Shown in pieces: positions 45,567 to 53,715 of a DNA stretch of 64,000 nt (its first letter is position 1; each line of letters begins with the position of its first letter). Source of the DNA: Bacteroidota bacterium (GTDB lineage Bacteria; Bacteroidota; Ignavibacteria; Kryptoniales; JAKASW01); the NCBI GenBank assembly GCA_021789975.1, contig JAJYIT010000004.1, positions 124,001 through 188,000 of the forward strand, given 5' to 3'. Below the pieces are notes generated by a model that worked only from the letters and a program-made list of their open reading frames with translations, was not told the origin of the DNA and made no database searches. Position numbers and translations under genes: made by a program.

Positions 45567-46391
45567 ATGTCAAACTTCGCCGAACGTCCGCCGATCCTCT
45601 ATCAGGAAGTTGCGCCTCCGTCCGCGCTCGCCGGGCTCGTCTTCTGTTATTGGAAATTCGAGTACAACCCCTTAGGTGATGGTACAGCAAATCCGAAAGT
45701 GCTCCACCACTCGGTGCTTCCCGACGGGTGCGTATCTCTTTTTTTCCAAAACTGCGAGTCCTCTCAGGGCGGCAGGATGCTGATCGGCTTCCTCGGTCCG
45801 AGAACAACAGTCTTTAAGACCGAAGTCCCGCCCGGCCACATGATTGTCGGAGTCCGCCTCTTTCCGGCAGTGGCAAATTTCTTGTTCGGTATCACTGGTG
45901 CGATGTTGAGAGACAAAGTGATCGACGCGACGCCTTATACCAGGGGCTTAGATTTCGAATCGATACCGGCAAAACTGAAACCCGGGTTTACGGACTTTCG
46001 ATTGCTCGATGCGCTGCTTCTGAAGTGCGCAGAGAAAGCCGTCGAACTTCCTGACAGCGACGTTGTACGCGCGATAAACGGTATACTCGAAAGCGGCGGG
46101 AAGACACGTATCGGTCCGGTTTCATCGTCCGCTGTCGTGAGCGAACGCCAGCTGCAGCGGGAGTTCAAACGAAGCGTCGGTCTTACAATGAAAGAGTTTG
46201 CCCGCGTCCGACGCATGAGAAACTCGGTGATCGACTATCTCATGAACGATAGGAACCTCCAGGACCTCGTCCACGATAACGGATATTGTGACCAGGCGCA
46301 TCTCATAAAGGACTACTCGCTCGTCTCCACCACCAATCCCACCGCATTGCTTAAGTATCTCTCGGAGATTTCACACAAGGACGTAACCTGA
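45567..46391 (+). CDS. AraC-family regulator with DUF6597-like N-terminus
   Basis: A 274-residue protein starting at ATG 45567. The N-terminal domain has the DUF6597-type pattern (LAGLVFCYWKFEYNP, VLPDGCVSLFF, VGVRLFPAVANFLFGITGAM), presumed to sense a ligand. The last 100 residues form an AraC double HTH (SERQLQREFKRSVGLTMKEF, then ARVRRMRNSVIDYL and YCDQAHLIKDYSLVSTTNPT). The final helix is atypical (usually G-x-S-P-x-x-Y/F). The ligand and targets are unknown. The exported DUF1579 protein follows 70 bases later on the same strand and may be its target. Confidence 0.85.
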   Translation: MSNFAERPPILYQEVAPPSALAGLVFCYWKFEYNPLGDGTANPKVLHHSVLPDGCVSLFFQNCESSQGGRMLIGFLGPRTTVFKTEVPPGHMIVGVRLFPAVANFLFGITGAMLRDKVIDATPYTRGLDFESIPAKLKPGFTDFRLLDALLLKCAEKAVELPDSDVVRAINGILESGGKTRIGPVSSSAVVSERQLQREFKRSVGLTMKEFARVRRMRNSVIDYLMNDRNLQDLVHDNGYCDQAHLIKDYSLVSTTNPTALLKYLSEISHKDVT

Positions 46392-46461
46392 CGGGGCATG
46401 TCGTTTTTTTACAATTAATCTCACAAAGGTTTCATTTATCTTGGTTCAAAGAGGAGGAGAA

Positions 46462-47019
46462 ATGTCGATGAAGTATTTCAACGCACGGAACGTTATCGGA
46501 ACAGTAGTAGTGCTGCTTTCATGTGCCACAATAAGCATAGCACAGGAAGGACCTGACCCTGCCCAGGTGTCGGCCATGAAGAAGCTTGATTTCCTTACCG
46601 GCAAGTGGAAGGGAAGCGGCTGGATATTTGTCCGCGGCGGTAAGCGAAGGACATTCGGCGAGATGGAGAACATCGGCTGGAAAGCCGGCGGTCTCGTGAT
46701 GACAATAGACGGAAAGGGAAAGGCGCGGAACCCATCGAAAGGTAAAGAACGGTCGGTCCATAACGCGTTTACAGTAGTATCATACGACAGAGCCGGCGGT
46801 TATCGGTGGGGAGCCTTCCTCTCAACCGGCCAGTCGACGGTGGCACACGGACACCTGGAGAGCGCCAACACGTTCGTCTGGGAAATGGAAATCCCGCAGA
46901 TGGGAACGATGAGATACACGATCAAGATAAACGGCAACAAGTGGGATGAAACCGCAGCACGGTCCACAAATGGTAAGAAATGGATCCCCTTTTTCGGTAT
47001 GGCATTGACCCGGCAATAA
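46462..47019 (+). CDS. Exported DUF1579-like protein
   Basis: A 185-residue product from ATG 46462 with a GGAGGAG site; the frame opens 21 bases earlier at a TTG. A signal peptide covers residues 1-25 (ends ISIAQ). The mature domain begins DPAQVSAMKKLDFLTGKWKG, the L-x-G-x-W motif of lipocalin-like DUF1579 proteins, and ends with strands such as GTMRYTIKINGNKWDE. These probably bind a small ligand; no function is known. Confidence 0.78.
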   Translation: MSMKYFNARNVIGTVVVLLSCATISIAQEGPDPAQVSAMKKLDFLTGKWKGSGWIFVRGGKRRTFGEMENIGWKAGGLVMTIDGKGKARNPSKGKERSVHNAFTVVSYDRAGGYRWGAFLSTGQSTVAHGHLESANTFVWEMEIPQMGTMRYTIKINGNKWDETAARSTNGKKWIPFFGMALTRQ

Positions 47020-47048
47020 AGTGCGGCGTGCGGATGGGGCAGGGAAAG

Positions 47049-47585
47049 TCACCTGCCGCTTCCGCTGTCCGGCACAAAGATCAGAGCCGCCGAATTGATG
47101 CAATACCTCTTCCCGGTGGGCGGCGGTCCGTCGTCGAAGACATGGCCGAGATGATTGCCGCCCTCGTCGAGCACCTCGATACGCGGCTCGCCGGGAAGAC
47201 TGTAATCCCAGCGAAGTACAACTGCGTTCGGGTTGATCGGCGCCCAGAAGCTCGGCCAGCCTGTGCCTGAATCGTACTTCTGCTTCGAACTGAAGACAGG
47301 CTGGTGTGTTGCTGCACTCAAATAGATTCCCTTCCTGAATTCGTGATCGAGCGGTCCCGAGAAAGCCATTTCAGTCCCGGCATCGCGCAATATGTAATAC
47401 TGCATCGGAGTGAGAATCTTCCTCCACTCTGCGTCCGTCTTGAACTCACTGCTGTCGAATGTTCCGGAAATGAGCTTTCCATCGCCCGGCGCCGGTCCGA
47501 CTGCAGCATTTGCATGATGGTACATCGTCAGCCCGATGACGGCAATTATGAGTACGAACAAACCGGTCTCGATTTTCCTTTTCAT
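47049..47585 (-). CDS. msrB: Exported methionine-(R)-sulfoxide reductase
   Basis: The start is ATG 47585 behind GGAGGAG. The product of about 178 residues has an N-terminal membrane segment or signal (GLFVLIIAVIGLTMYHHANA), so it is periplasmic or membrane-anchored. MsrB motifs: PMQYYILRDAGTEMAFSGPL, KYDSGTGWPSFWAPI, VLDEGGNHLGHVFDDGP and the catalytic Cys in GKRYCINSAALIF. The two CxxC zinc sites of many MsrB proteins are absent. It repairs oxidised Met residues and needs reductant, which the adjacent DipZ-type protein 18 bases upstream could supply. Confidence 0.95.
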   Translation of the reverse strand: MKRKIETGLFVLIIAVIGLTMYHHANAAVGPAPGDGKLISGTFDSSEFKTDAEWRKILTPMQYYILRDAGTEMAFSGPLDHEFRKGIYLSAATHQPVFSSKQKYDSGTGWPSFWAPINPNAVVLRWDYSLPGEPRIEVLDEGGNHLGHVFDDGPPPTGKRYCINSAALIFVPDSGSGR

Positions 47586-47602
47586 GACTCTCCTCCTCTC
47601 TC

Positions 47603-49345
47603 TCATCCGAACGTAAACGCGAATGCTTCGATGCCCGGCGTCTCGAATTTCAGGCGAAGCAAGTGACTGCCCGTACTTCCTATCAGATTAACGAGATTGT
47701 ACAGTCGAGCAGAGTCTATCGTCAGCACTCCGTCTTTCACATCCAAGCCAGCGTCTGAAACATTGGCAGGCTTTCCATCGACGAATACTTTCACTTTTGC
47801 TCCCGCTGCCGCTTTTCCCGGCCGGAGGACCAGGAAGACTTTGTCTGCATGGAAGTGATAGTTCAATTCAGCGCCCGGTCCTGCTACCGCTTCGTGCTGT
47901 TTGATGTCCCAGTTGCCGCCGAGGCTGAAGGAATTCACCGCCGGGTCTTTCGCGAGCACGAACTCGCGGTCGCCCTTGTTCACGGTGCCTGACGGATAGA
48001 AGTACTCCATCCTGCACGCGCCCAAATATGTTTCCGGCGACTGGTTGCCGTTCGGAGTCTGATTAGGAACGTTTGACAACGGCGAACTGACATTGTGCCC
48101 GGCCTGCTGAAGCAGCGTCCTGATCGCCATCTCCATCTTGCCATATTCACCTTCACCGAAGTGCGTCCTGCGTATGATACCGTTCGCATCGATCAGATAT
48201 TCCGCGGGCCAGTACTCGTTGTTGTAATTGTTCCACGTCGCATAATCGTTGTCCTGTGCAACGGGATAATGTATGTGATACATCTTTATCGCGTCGAGCA
48301 CGTTTTTAGCATTGTGCTCAAACTGAAACTCGGGTGTGTGTACCCCGATGACGATGAAGCCGTCGTTCTTGTACTTATCGTACCACGCCGTGACATGAGG
48401 GAGTGTGCGGATGCAGTTGATGCAGGTGTAGGTCCAGAAGTCGACCAGGACTACTTTCCCTCTCAAATCTTTTAGAGAGATAGACGAATCGGTGTTGAGC
48501 CACTTCGTGATCCCGACGAAATCAGGGGCAGGCTGATCGGCATTGAAGTATGGATTATTCTCCGACACGGGAACCATCGCTGCCGGTTTTTCTCCTTTAA
48601 GGAGATCGAGCTGTTTCGTGACTGCTCCGTTGCTTTCGAACCCGTTGAGACTTGCGCTGAATTGGGGAAAATCGTTCAGGAGTTTTGTCTCCAGGTATTT
48701 ATCGTAGTTCGTGTACATCGCGACCGCCGTCAGGAGCATGATCACGCCGAACACCTGCTGTATTCTTCCGGTGTATCGCGAGAGGAAGCGCGTGCGCGTA
48801 ATAACCTGTCGACCGCCGTATGCAAAAATGAACAGCGGTATGCCGACGCCGGTGACGTAAGCAAGCGTAACGAGTACGACATCCAGCGTAACCTTTCCCG
48901 TCGCCGCAAGAGCCGCGATCGCAGCGAGGATCGGGCCGGCGCAAGGCGACCAAACGATCCCGAGTGAGATTCCCGTAATGAAACCGGCAAGCAGTCCGCT
49001 TCCTTGCTTGGATTTTTGTCCGAACAGACCGGAGAGCCTGCTTATCATAGTTTCGAATATTCTCGACAGTGCCGGCACTATCATGGTCACTCCGAGCAGG
49101 GCGATGATCGCGATTGCGGCAATGCGAAGGGTGTCGGCATCGAAATGAAATGCTTTGACGAGATATGAAATCGCAAGCGTGAAGAATGCGAAGCTCAGCA
49201 CGATGCCTAAAGTAATGCCGAGCGGTCTCCTTCTCCCCTGTCCCGCGACCGAAGATGAAAGGACTATCGGAAGTATTGGCCAGATACAGGGCGCGAGAAT
49301 CGTCACCAGCCCCGCGAGAAATGCAAATCCAAGTAGGACGATCAT
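47603..49345 (-). CDS. dipZ: DipZ-type CcdA-thioredoxin electron conduit
   Basis: A 580-residue membrane protein. Residues 1-225 are a CcdA/DsbD-like multi-helix domain with a conserved Cys in LAPCIWPILPIVLSSSVAGQ and another in GIVWSPCAGPILAAIAALAA. A TlpA-like thioredoxin domain follows (LVDFWTYTCINCIRTLPHV, a CxxC redox centre; IVIGVHTPEFQFEHNAKNV). The C-terminal 140 residues match the beta-rich DipZ tail (YHFHADKVFLVLRPGKAAAG). It should carry electrons from cytoplasmic thioredoxin to the periplasm. It lies directly upstream of msrB in one operon. Confidence 0.92.
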   Translation of the reverse strand: MIVLLGFAFLAGLVTILAPCIWPILPIVLSSSVAGQGRRRPLGITLGIVLSFAFFTLAISYLVKAFHFDADTLRIAAIAIIALLGVTMIVPALSRIFETMISRLSGLFGQKSKQGSGLLAGFITGISLGIVWSPCAGPILAAIAALAATGKVTLDVVLVTLAYVTGVGIPLFIFAYGGRQVITRTRFLSRYTGRIQQVFGVIMLLTAVAMYTNYDKYLETKLLNDFPQFSASLNGFESNGAVTKQLDLLKGEKPAAMVPVSENNPYFNADQPAPDFVGITKWLNTDSSISLKDLRGKVVLVDFWTYTCINCIRTLPHVTAWYDKYKNDGFIVIGVHTPEFQFEHNAKNVLDAIKMYHIHYPVAQDNDYATWNNYNNEYWPAEYLIDANGIIRRTHFGEGEYGKMEMAIRTLLQQAGHNVSSPLSNVPNQTPNGNQSPETYLGACRMEYFYPSGTVNKGDREFVLAKDPAVNSFSLGGNWDIKQHEAVAGPGAELNYHFHADKVFLVLRPGKAAAGAKVKVFVDGKPANVSDAGLDVKDGVLTIDSARLYNLVNLIGSTGSHLLRLKFETPGIEAFAFTFG

Positions 49346-49477
49346 TTGTTAACCTCTCTATTTGTAACAGGTGCTTGTCTGATTCAACATTTACTACATT
49401 GGATTTGTCGAACGAACGAAGAAAACCTTACAGCAAGCAGATAACTATTGGAGGGTTCTTATTCTCGATAGACAAAT

Positions 49478-49726
49478 CTAACTCTTCATGAACCCTTCGA
49501 GCGCAGCTTCCATCCTTTTCTTCTCCTCACCCATGAGTGACTCCGCTGCCACCATTGTCCTCACTGCCCGTGAGATAGCCTCCGTCTGCGCGAGGAACCG
49601 GCGACAGAACTCGCAAACTTTGAGATGCGCACGAAGCTTGAACCTCTCGCGAAGGGTCAACGCGCGCTCCTGCTTCTTGCAGATCAACAAAGTTGCCTGC
49701 CTGCACGGTATGATCGCCATCTTCAT
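49478..49726 (-). CDS. Small zinc-finger (ZAS/zf-HC2-like) putative anti-sigma factor
   Basis: An 82-residue protein whose ATG (49726) lies one base after the sigma-factor stop, so it is coupled to it. The HxxxCxxC motif is in FKLRAHLKVCEFCRRFLAQT, with an earlier Cys pair (CRQATLLICKK), as in zinc-binding anti-sigma factors. There is no membrane helix, so it is a soluble ZAS protein like the redox-sensitive RsrA class. The dipZ-msrB operon follows 132 bases downstream on the same strand. Confidence 0.75.
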   Translation of the reverse strand: MKMAIIPCRQATLLICKKQERALTLRERFKLRAHLKVCEFCRRFLAQTEAISRAVRTMVAAESLMGEEKKRMEAALEGFMKS

Positions 49727-49727
49727 C

Positions 49728-50318
49728 TCAGGAGCGAATCCAATTTTTCTCAATGCAGTGTCTCAGCACAAGCTTGGCCCTGTGCATAATCACCCAGTAA
49801 TTTGACGGAGATACGGACAATTCCTTACATATCTCGTCGGACTCTAACTCATCGAGATATTTCAGAGAAAATACGGCGCGGCATTGTGCAGTCAGCTTCG
49901 ACAGGCATCTCTGGAGAGTATCAAAGAACTCCTTCGAACGATATTCGTCTTGACCGCCGGCGCTCCAGTCGGACGGCTTTGTCGTATCTTTCCATCCGCC
50001 GTCTTCGCCGAAATAATAATCATGTCCGGCGTCATCTTCAGATAGTGGTACAACATTCTCGGCAGTGTTCTTTCTATAGTGATCGATAATCTTGTTTTTC
50101 AATATCGAGAAGAGCCATGTTTTCTCGGAGCTGTCTCCTCTGAACGATGTCGTTCCTCGAAGTGCGGCAAGAAATGTATCCTGGACCATGTCACGTGCGG
50201 TTTCCCTGTCGCTGATGCGCATGATGGCATAGTTGAACAACGCATCGGCATATCTTGCGACCCAGGTCGGCGGCGAAGTTTTCGTTTCAAGCATTGGCTG
50301 TGGTAATTTTCTCAACAT
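49728..50318 (-). CDS. ECF-type RNA polymerase sigma factor
   Basis: The start is taken as ATG 50318, giving 196 residues, normal for an ECF sigma factor. Sigma region 2 is at residues about 15-80 (ALFNYAIMRISDRETARDMV, QDTFLAALRG, KTWLFSILKNKIIDHYRKN) and region 4 near the C-terminus (LSKLTAQCRAVFSLKYLDEL, ICKELSVSPSNYWVIMHRAK). The linker is longer than usual and acidic. The open frame runs on to 50663, but that part reads through a duplicated gene fragment and a repeat. A small ZAS protein follows. Confidence 0.9.
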   Translation of the reverse strand: MLRKLPQPMLETKTSPPTWVARYADALFNYAIMRISDRETARDMVQDTFLAALRGTTSFRGDSSEKTWLFSILKNKIIDHYRKNTAENVVPLSEDDAGHDYYFGEDGGWKDTTKPSDWSAGGQDEYRSKEFFDTLQRCLSKLTAQCRAVFSLKYLDELESDEICKELSVSPSNYWVIMHRAKLVLRHCIEKNWIRS

Positions 50319-50369
50319 TAGTGGGACTTCGCCGGTTCCTATCCAGTACGAAGAGAGAAAGCCGAGTAA

Positions 50370-50448
50370 CCTTGCGAAGGTTTCTCGCCTTCGCAAGGTA
50401 CCTGACTTTTCCTCCTCTTCCTTCCACAACTTGTAATCGAACCTCGCG
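50370..50448 (+). repeat. Left direct repeat flanking the hipBST module
   Basis: It contains CCTTGCGAAGGTTTC (50370-50384, same as 52293-52307) and a 33-base block (50416-50448) identical to 52378-52410. In the right copy the block is the 3' coding end of the YdeI-like gene (RFDYKLWKEE), so the left copy is a duplicated gene fragment. ACCTTGCGAAGG/CCTTCGCAAGGT also forms a perfect 12-base inverted pair here. Confidence 0.8.
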
Positions 50449-50478
50449 AGCCTGTGGCCGTCCCAAAAGTGTTGTTCC

Positions 50479-50573
50479 GTCATCCCGAACCCTGGACTGA
50501 TACGCTCCAGGTCAGGCTTGTTTCGGGGTCTCAAGACAAATGGAATTAGACGCTGAAACAAGTCCAGCATGAC
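50479..50573. repeat. REP-like inverted element pair
   Basis: GTCATCCCGAA at 50479 with CTTGTTTCGGGGTCT near 50517-50531 forms one palindromic unit. AGACGCTGAAACAAG and CAGCATGAC end at 50573 in the opposite orientation. GTCAT-x-CTGAACTTGTTTCAG-like words are familiar dispersed intergenic repeats in Bacteroidota and other genomes (general memory). It accounts for most of the gap between the sigma gene and hipB. Confidence 0.6.
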
Positions 50574-50838
50574 CGCTCTCGTTGTTTTGAGGCAGCCTCT
50601 TCTTCCGTTTCGACGATTCTCAAATCTTTTCAGACAGCCTTTCCATGTGCCGGCTCGAATCAAGCGGCCATATTTACCGCCACCGCAGTAATGTGAGATG
50701 CGCAGGGCTTCATAACCCCTTCGTCATACTCGCAAGAGTCAGAAATTACCGCTGTAGCAGTAATCTGCTTGACAAACTCATACTATCGGCATATCTTGAA
50801 AGAAAACACGAGAAGATTACCGCCCGAGCGGTACGACC

Positions 50839-51069
50839 ATGAGCAGGATTGATAACATCGCCGAGGTAGTACGCTTTCACAGGAAGGAAGCCGGACTCAC
50901 TCAAAAACAATTGGCCGACCTTGCCGGTGTCGGCAAGACCGTCGTCTTCGACATCGAAAAAGGGAAAGCATCGGTGCGGCTCGACACGCTTGAGAAAGTC
51001 CTTGATGCACTCAACTTGAAAATGACCGTCCACGGCCCTTTGATGAAACGGGAAAATGAAAAAGGCTAA
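50839..51069 (+). CDS. hipB: HipB-like antitoxin (XRE helix-turn-helix)
   Basis: A 76-residue DNA-binding protein with a Y4mF/HipB-type HTH: EVVRFHRKEAGLTQKQLADL, AGVGKTVVFDIEKGKASVRL, DTLEKVLDALNLKMTVHGP. It would bind the promoter and the toxin. The ribosome site is weak. Its end overlaps the next gene by 14 bases. First of three coupled genes in the order hipB-hipS-hipT. Confidence 0.88.
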   Translation: MSRIDNIAEVVRFHRKEAGLTQKQLADLAGVGKTVVFDIEKGKASVRLDTLEKVLDALNLKMTVHGPLMKRENEKG

Positions 51070-51364
51070 GGTCTACAACCTCGGCAGGTATGCCGGTGAA
51101 CTCATCGAACTCGAGAAAGGAAAATCCTACCGCTTCCAATATGACGACGCGTATGATGGTACACCTGTATCGCTGACCATGCCGCTGTCAAAGAAGCTTT
51201 ATGAGTTCGACAAGTTCCCTCCGTTCTTCGAGGGTCTCCTTCCAGAAGGGATACAGCTCGAAGCGCTGATTCGTCAGACGAAGACAGACCGGGACGATTT
51301 ATTCTCCCAACTTATCATCGTGGGTGGAGATCTCGTCGGCTCGGTGACGGTCGAGGTCGAATGA
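51056..51364 (+). CDS. hipS: HipS-like protein (HipA N-terminal subdomain as separate gene)
   Basis: A 102-residue protein corresponding to the HipN/couple_hipA domain: AKVYNLGRYAGELIELEKGK, then FPPFFEGLLPEGIQLEALIR and LFSQLIIVGGDLVGSVTVEV. In one-piece HipA this is the N-terminus of the kinase. Here it is a free protein, as in the E. coli O127 HipBST system, where HipS and not HipB neutralises the kinase. It overlaps hipB by 14 bases and hipT by 4 bases. Confidence 0.88.
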   Translation: MKKAKVYNLGRYAGELIELEKGKSYRFQYDDAYDGTPVSLTMPLSKKLYEFDKFPPFFEGLLPEGIQLEALIRQTKTDRDDLFSQLIIVGGDLVGSVTVEVE

Positions 51365-52287
51365 ATCTCTGTCCCATCACATACGAGCCGTGCGGAGATC
51401 AGAAATATTCCGTCAAAGGCCTGAGGCTGTTGTCGCGCGGCCTGAAGACTTTGAACGACATCTCGATGACGCAGGAAGAGCAGTTGCGAGAAGCGGCCGT
51501 GCGAGCGACCAAGATGTCGATACAAGGCATCCAGCCGAAGCTCAGTGCGGTACTCAATGTAAAAGCGAGCTCTTTTGAAATTGTAGACAGAGGCGGAAGA
51601 TTTATCCTTAAGCCGCAGAGCAATCTGTACCCCGAGCTTCCCGAAAACGAAGATCTTACGATGCGACTCGCGAAGTCGGCGGGACTGGAAATCCCTTTGC
51701 ACGGCATGGTGTATTCGGCAGACAACCGGCTGACTTACTTCATTCAGCGGTTCGACAGACACGGCAAAACGGGTAAATACTCGCTTGAAGACTTCGCGCA
51801 ATTGTCGGGAAAGTCCAGAGACACCAAATATGATTACAGCATGGAAAAGGTCGCGGATATTATTGAGAGATATTGCACCTTCCCCCTCGTGGAAAAGCTG
51901 AAATTGTTCAGACTGACTTTGTTCAACTTCTTAGTCGGCAATGAAGACCAGCACCTGAAGAATTTCTCCTTGATCACGCGCGATGGAAAAGTTTCCATCT
52001 CTCCTTCTTACGACTTGATCAACACCACGATCGCGCTTGCGAGTCCGCAGGAGGAAATAGCCCTTCCGCTGAAGGGTAAAAAGAGAAACCTGACCCGCGA
52101 CATCTTGGTGGATTACTGGGGAAAGGAAAGACTCGGACTCAACGAACGGACGATTGGAAATGTAGCGAGTGAGATTGAGCTTGCCGTGCCGGGATGGAGG
52201 GAGACTATCGGTAGGAGTTTTCTTTCGGACAAAATAAAAGAAAAATATTCGGCACTTCTAACCGATCGAGCGAACTTGCTCTTTTGA
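51361..52287 (+). CDS. hipT: HipT-like Ser/Thr kinase toxin
   Basis: A 308-residue HipA C-terminal kinase without the N-subdomain. Gly-rich loop: KMSIQGIQPKLSAVLNVKAS, the Ser/Gln-rich loop whose serines are autophosphorylated in HipT. ATP-binding Lys: FILKPQSN. Catalytic segment: FNFLVGNEDQHLKNFSLITR, with Asp and Asn. Metal Asp: SPSYDLINTT. The toxin phosphorylates a tRNA synthetase (GltX for HipA, TrpS for E. coli HipT); the target here is unknown. The ATGA overlap with hipS keeps the two in step. Confidence 0.9.
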   Translation: MNLCPITYEPCGDQKYSVKGLRLLSRGLKTLNDISMTQEEQLREAAVRATKMSIQGIQPKLSAVLNVKASSFEIVDRGGRFILKPQSNLYPELPENEDLTMRLAKSAGLEIPLHGMVYSADNRLTYFIQRFDRHGKTGKYSLEDFAQLSGKSRDTKYDYSMEKVADIIERYCTFPLVEKLKLFRLTLFNFLVGNEDQHLKNFSLITRDGKVSISPSYDLINTTIALASPQEEIALPLKGKKRNLTRDILVDYWGKERLGLNERTIGNVASEIELAVPGWRETIGRSFLSDKIKEKYSALLTDRANLLF

Positions 52288-52292
52288 TGCCG

Positions 52293-52410
52293 CCTTGCGA
52301 AGGTTTCAACGCTGAGGTATAGCTATCTCTGCAAGGTCGCAGATGTGTCCTTATCTTTTTCCTCCCTTCTATTCTTTTCTTCCTTCCACAACTTGTAATC
52401 GAACCTCGCG
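52293..52410 (+). repeat. Right direct repeat flanking the hipBST module
   Basis: It shares CCTTGCGAAGGTTTC and a 33-base identical block with 50370-50448; between them the two copies differ in length (about 31 versus 70 bases). The module and both flanks span about 2.0 kb. Confidence 0.8.
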
Positions 52411-52982
52411 GGCTTCTTCTCTTTCGACGATTCTGTAATCAGCTGATCGAGTCTCTTCATGCGTGTCGTTTCGCTCTTCGCCCGCATCACCCAGTGAGTC
52501 GCGGTCTTCCGGTATGACGCCGCCTGCTTGTTGAAGAAGTCCCAGGCTTGTCTGCTCGCTTTGAATTTCTTCTGGAAAGGTTTGCTGAATTCAGCGCCGT
52601 CCTGCTCGTAAGCGTAAATCCCCGTTCTGTCTTCCCGCCGATCATTGAAAACATCGAGTCCCGCCGGAGTCATCAGCCCAAGCTTGATAAGCTCTTTCGC
52701 CCTCCTGACATTTATATTGCTCCAGATGCTTCCCGGTTTCCTTGGCGTGAACCTCTTCGCCCACCTTTCTGCGTCGAAGCTTCTCAAAGCGCCGTCGATC
52801 CAGCCGAAGCAGAGTGCTTCATCAAGAGCCTGCGAATAAATCATCCCTTTATCGGAGGACTTCTTTTTGTACAAACCTACCCAGATTTCCTGTGCGGTAT
52901 CGTGGTTTTCTTCCAGCCATTTCCTGAATTGATCGGATGTCTTAAAATAGATCACTTCGTTGCCCTGCCTGTCGTGCTTCAT
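52323..52982 (-). CDS. YdeI/OmpD-associated family protein
   Basis: A 219-residue protein from ATG 52982. YdeI-type motifs: YFKTSDQFRKWLEENHDTAQ, EIWVGLYKKKSS, LDEALCFGWIDGALRSFDAE, WAKRFTPRKPGSIWSNINV, KELIKLGLMTPAGL. The C-terminal half (FFNKQAASYRKTATHWVMRA) is also family-typical. The function is unknown; some relatives protect against antimicrobial peptides. Its last codons (RFDYKLWKEE) form the repeat duplicated on the other side of hipBST, and the tail beyond is charged low-complexity sequence. Confidence 0.88.
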   Translation of the reverse strand: MKHDRQGNEVIYFKTSDQFRKWLEENHDTAQEIWVGLYKKKSSDKGMIYSQALDEALCFGWIDGALRSFDAERWAKRFTPRKPGSIWSNINVRRAKELIKLGLMTPAGLDVFNDRREDRTGIYAYEQDGAEFSKPFQKKFKASRQAWDFFNKQAASYRKTATHWVMRAKSETTRMKRLDQLITESSKEKKPARFDYKLWKEEKNRREEKDKDTSATLQR

Positions 52983-53224
52983 TGATACCCTCGCTGTTCT
53001 TTCATGGTACACTTCAAAATTCCATCTCGTAATAAAATGCATAACCAAGTTTTATCGTCGTTAGTTTCATGAAGGCAGCCAGGCTATTGCGTGCTGCGCG
53101 AAGTGGAACGCAGAAATCAGATAATCCGATCAACCTTCAGCACTCGCGGCTATTTTGAAACTACGGAACAGCTCGGCGCGGAAGATTGTTGAATAGGCAG
53201 TGATTTAAAAGAAAGAGAGGTGCC

Positions 53225-53707
53225 ATGATCGACAAGCAATATCTGCTGAAGCTAATAAAGACTGAGACAACGACCACCTTGAAAGTGATGCGTGCCTACC
53301 CGGAAGACAAACTTGAATTTGTACCTCACGCGCGTTCGTCCACCGCAAAGAAGATTATGTCAACCTGTCTGTTCGGGATGTATTTGATAAACTCTTACGT
53401 CTTCGAAGAGAATCTGGACCGGACGATTTTCCAGACATACTCGCCCGACAAGCTGGCTACGCTTCTTGCTGATTTCCAACAGGCGTCGTCGCACGTCATC
53501 GAAAGAGTCGGGAGGCTTACTCCGTCAGACCTGAGCAAGTCCTTCGATTTTGTCGGGCGCAAGATGGCCGCAGACGAGTTTGTTGTCGGAATGATTCTCG
53601 ACCAGGTACACCCCCGCGGGCAACTATCCGTATACATCCGCCTCGCGGGCGGGAAAGTCCCGTCTATTTACGGACCGAGTGCCGACGATCCGCCGAAAAA
53701 ACAATAG
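53225..53707 (+). CDS. DinB-like four-helix protein
   Basis: A 160-residue protein with GAGAGG before ATG 53225. The layout fits DinB/YfiT: an N-terminal helix, PEDKLEFVPHARSSTAKKIM, and near the C-terminus DQVHPRGQLSVYIRLAGGKV, a metal-binding His region followed by the common GGKVPSIYGPS ending. Of the three metal histidines only some are evident. The role is unknown, possibly thiol-S-transferase-like. It is followed 8 bases later by the SRPBCC gene. Confidence 0.82.
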   Translation: MIDKQYLLKLIKTETTTTLKVMRAYPEDKLEFVPHARSSTAKKIMSTCLFGMYLINSYVFEENLDRTIFQTYSPDKLATLLADFQQASSHVIERVGRLTPSDLSKSFDFVGRKMAADEFVVGMILDQVHPRGQLSVYIRLAGGKVPSIYGPSADDPPKKQ

Positions 53708-53715
53708 GAGCAATT

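Noticed and set aside
50319-50663. N-terminal extension of the sigma factor (115 codons)
   Set aside because: It translates a duplicated fragment of the YdeI-like gene (RFDYKLWKEE) and a REP-like pair, so it is not part of the protein.
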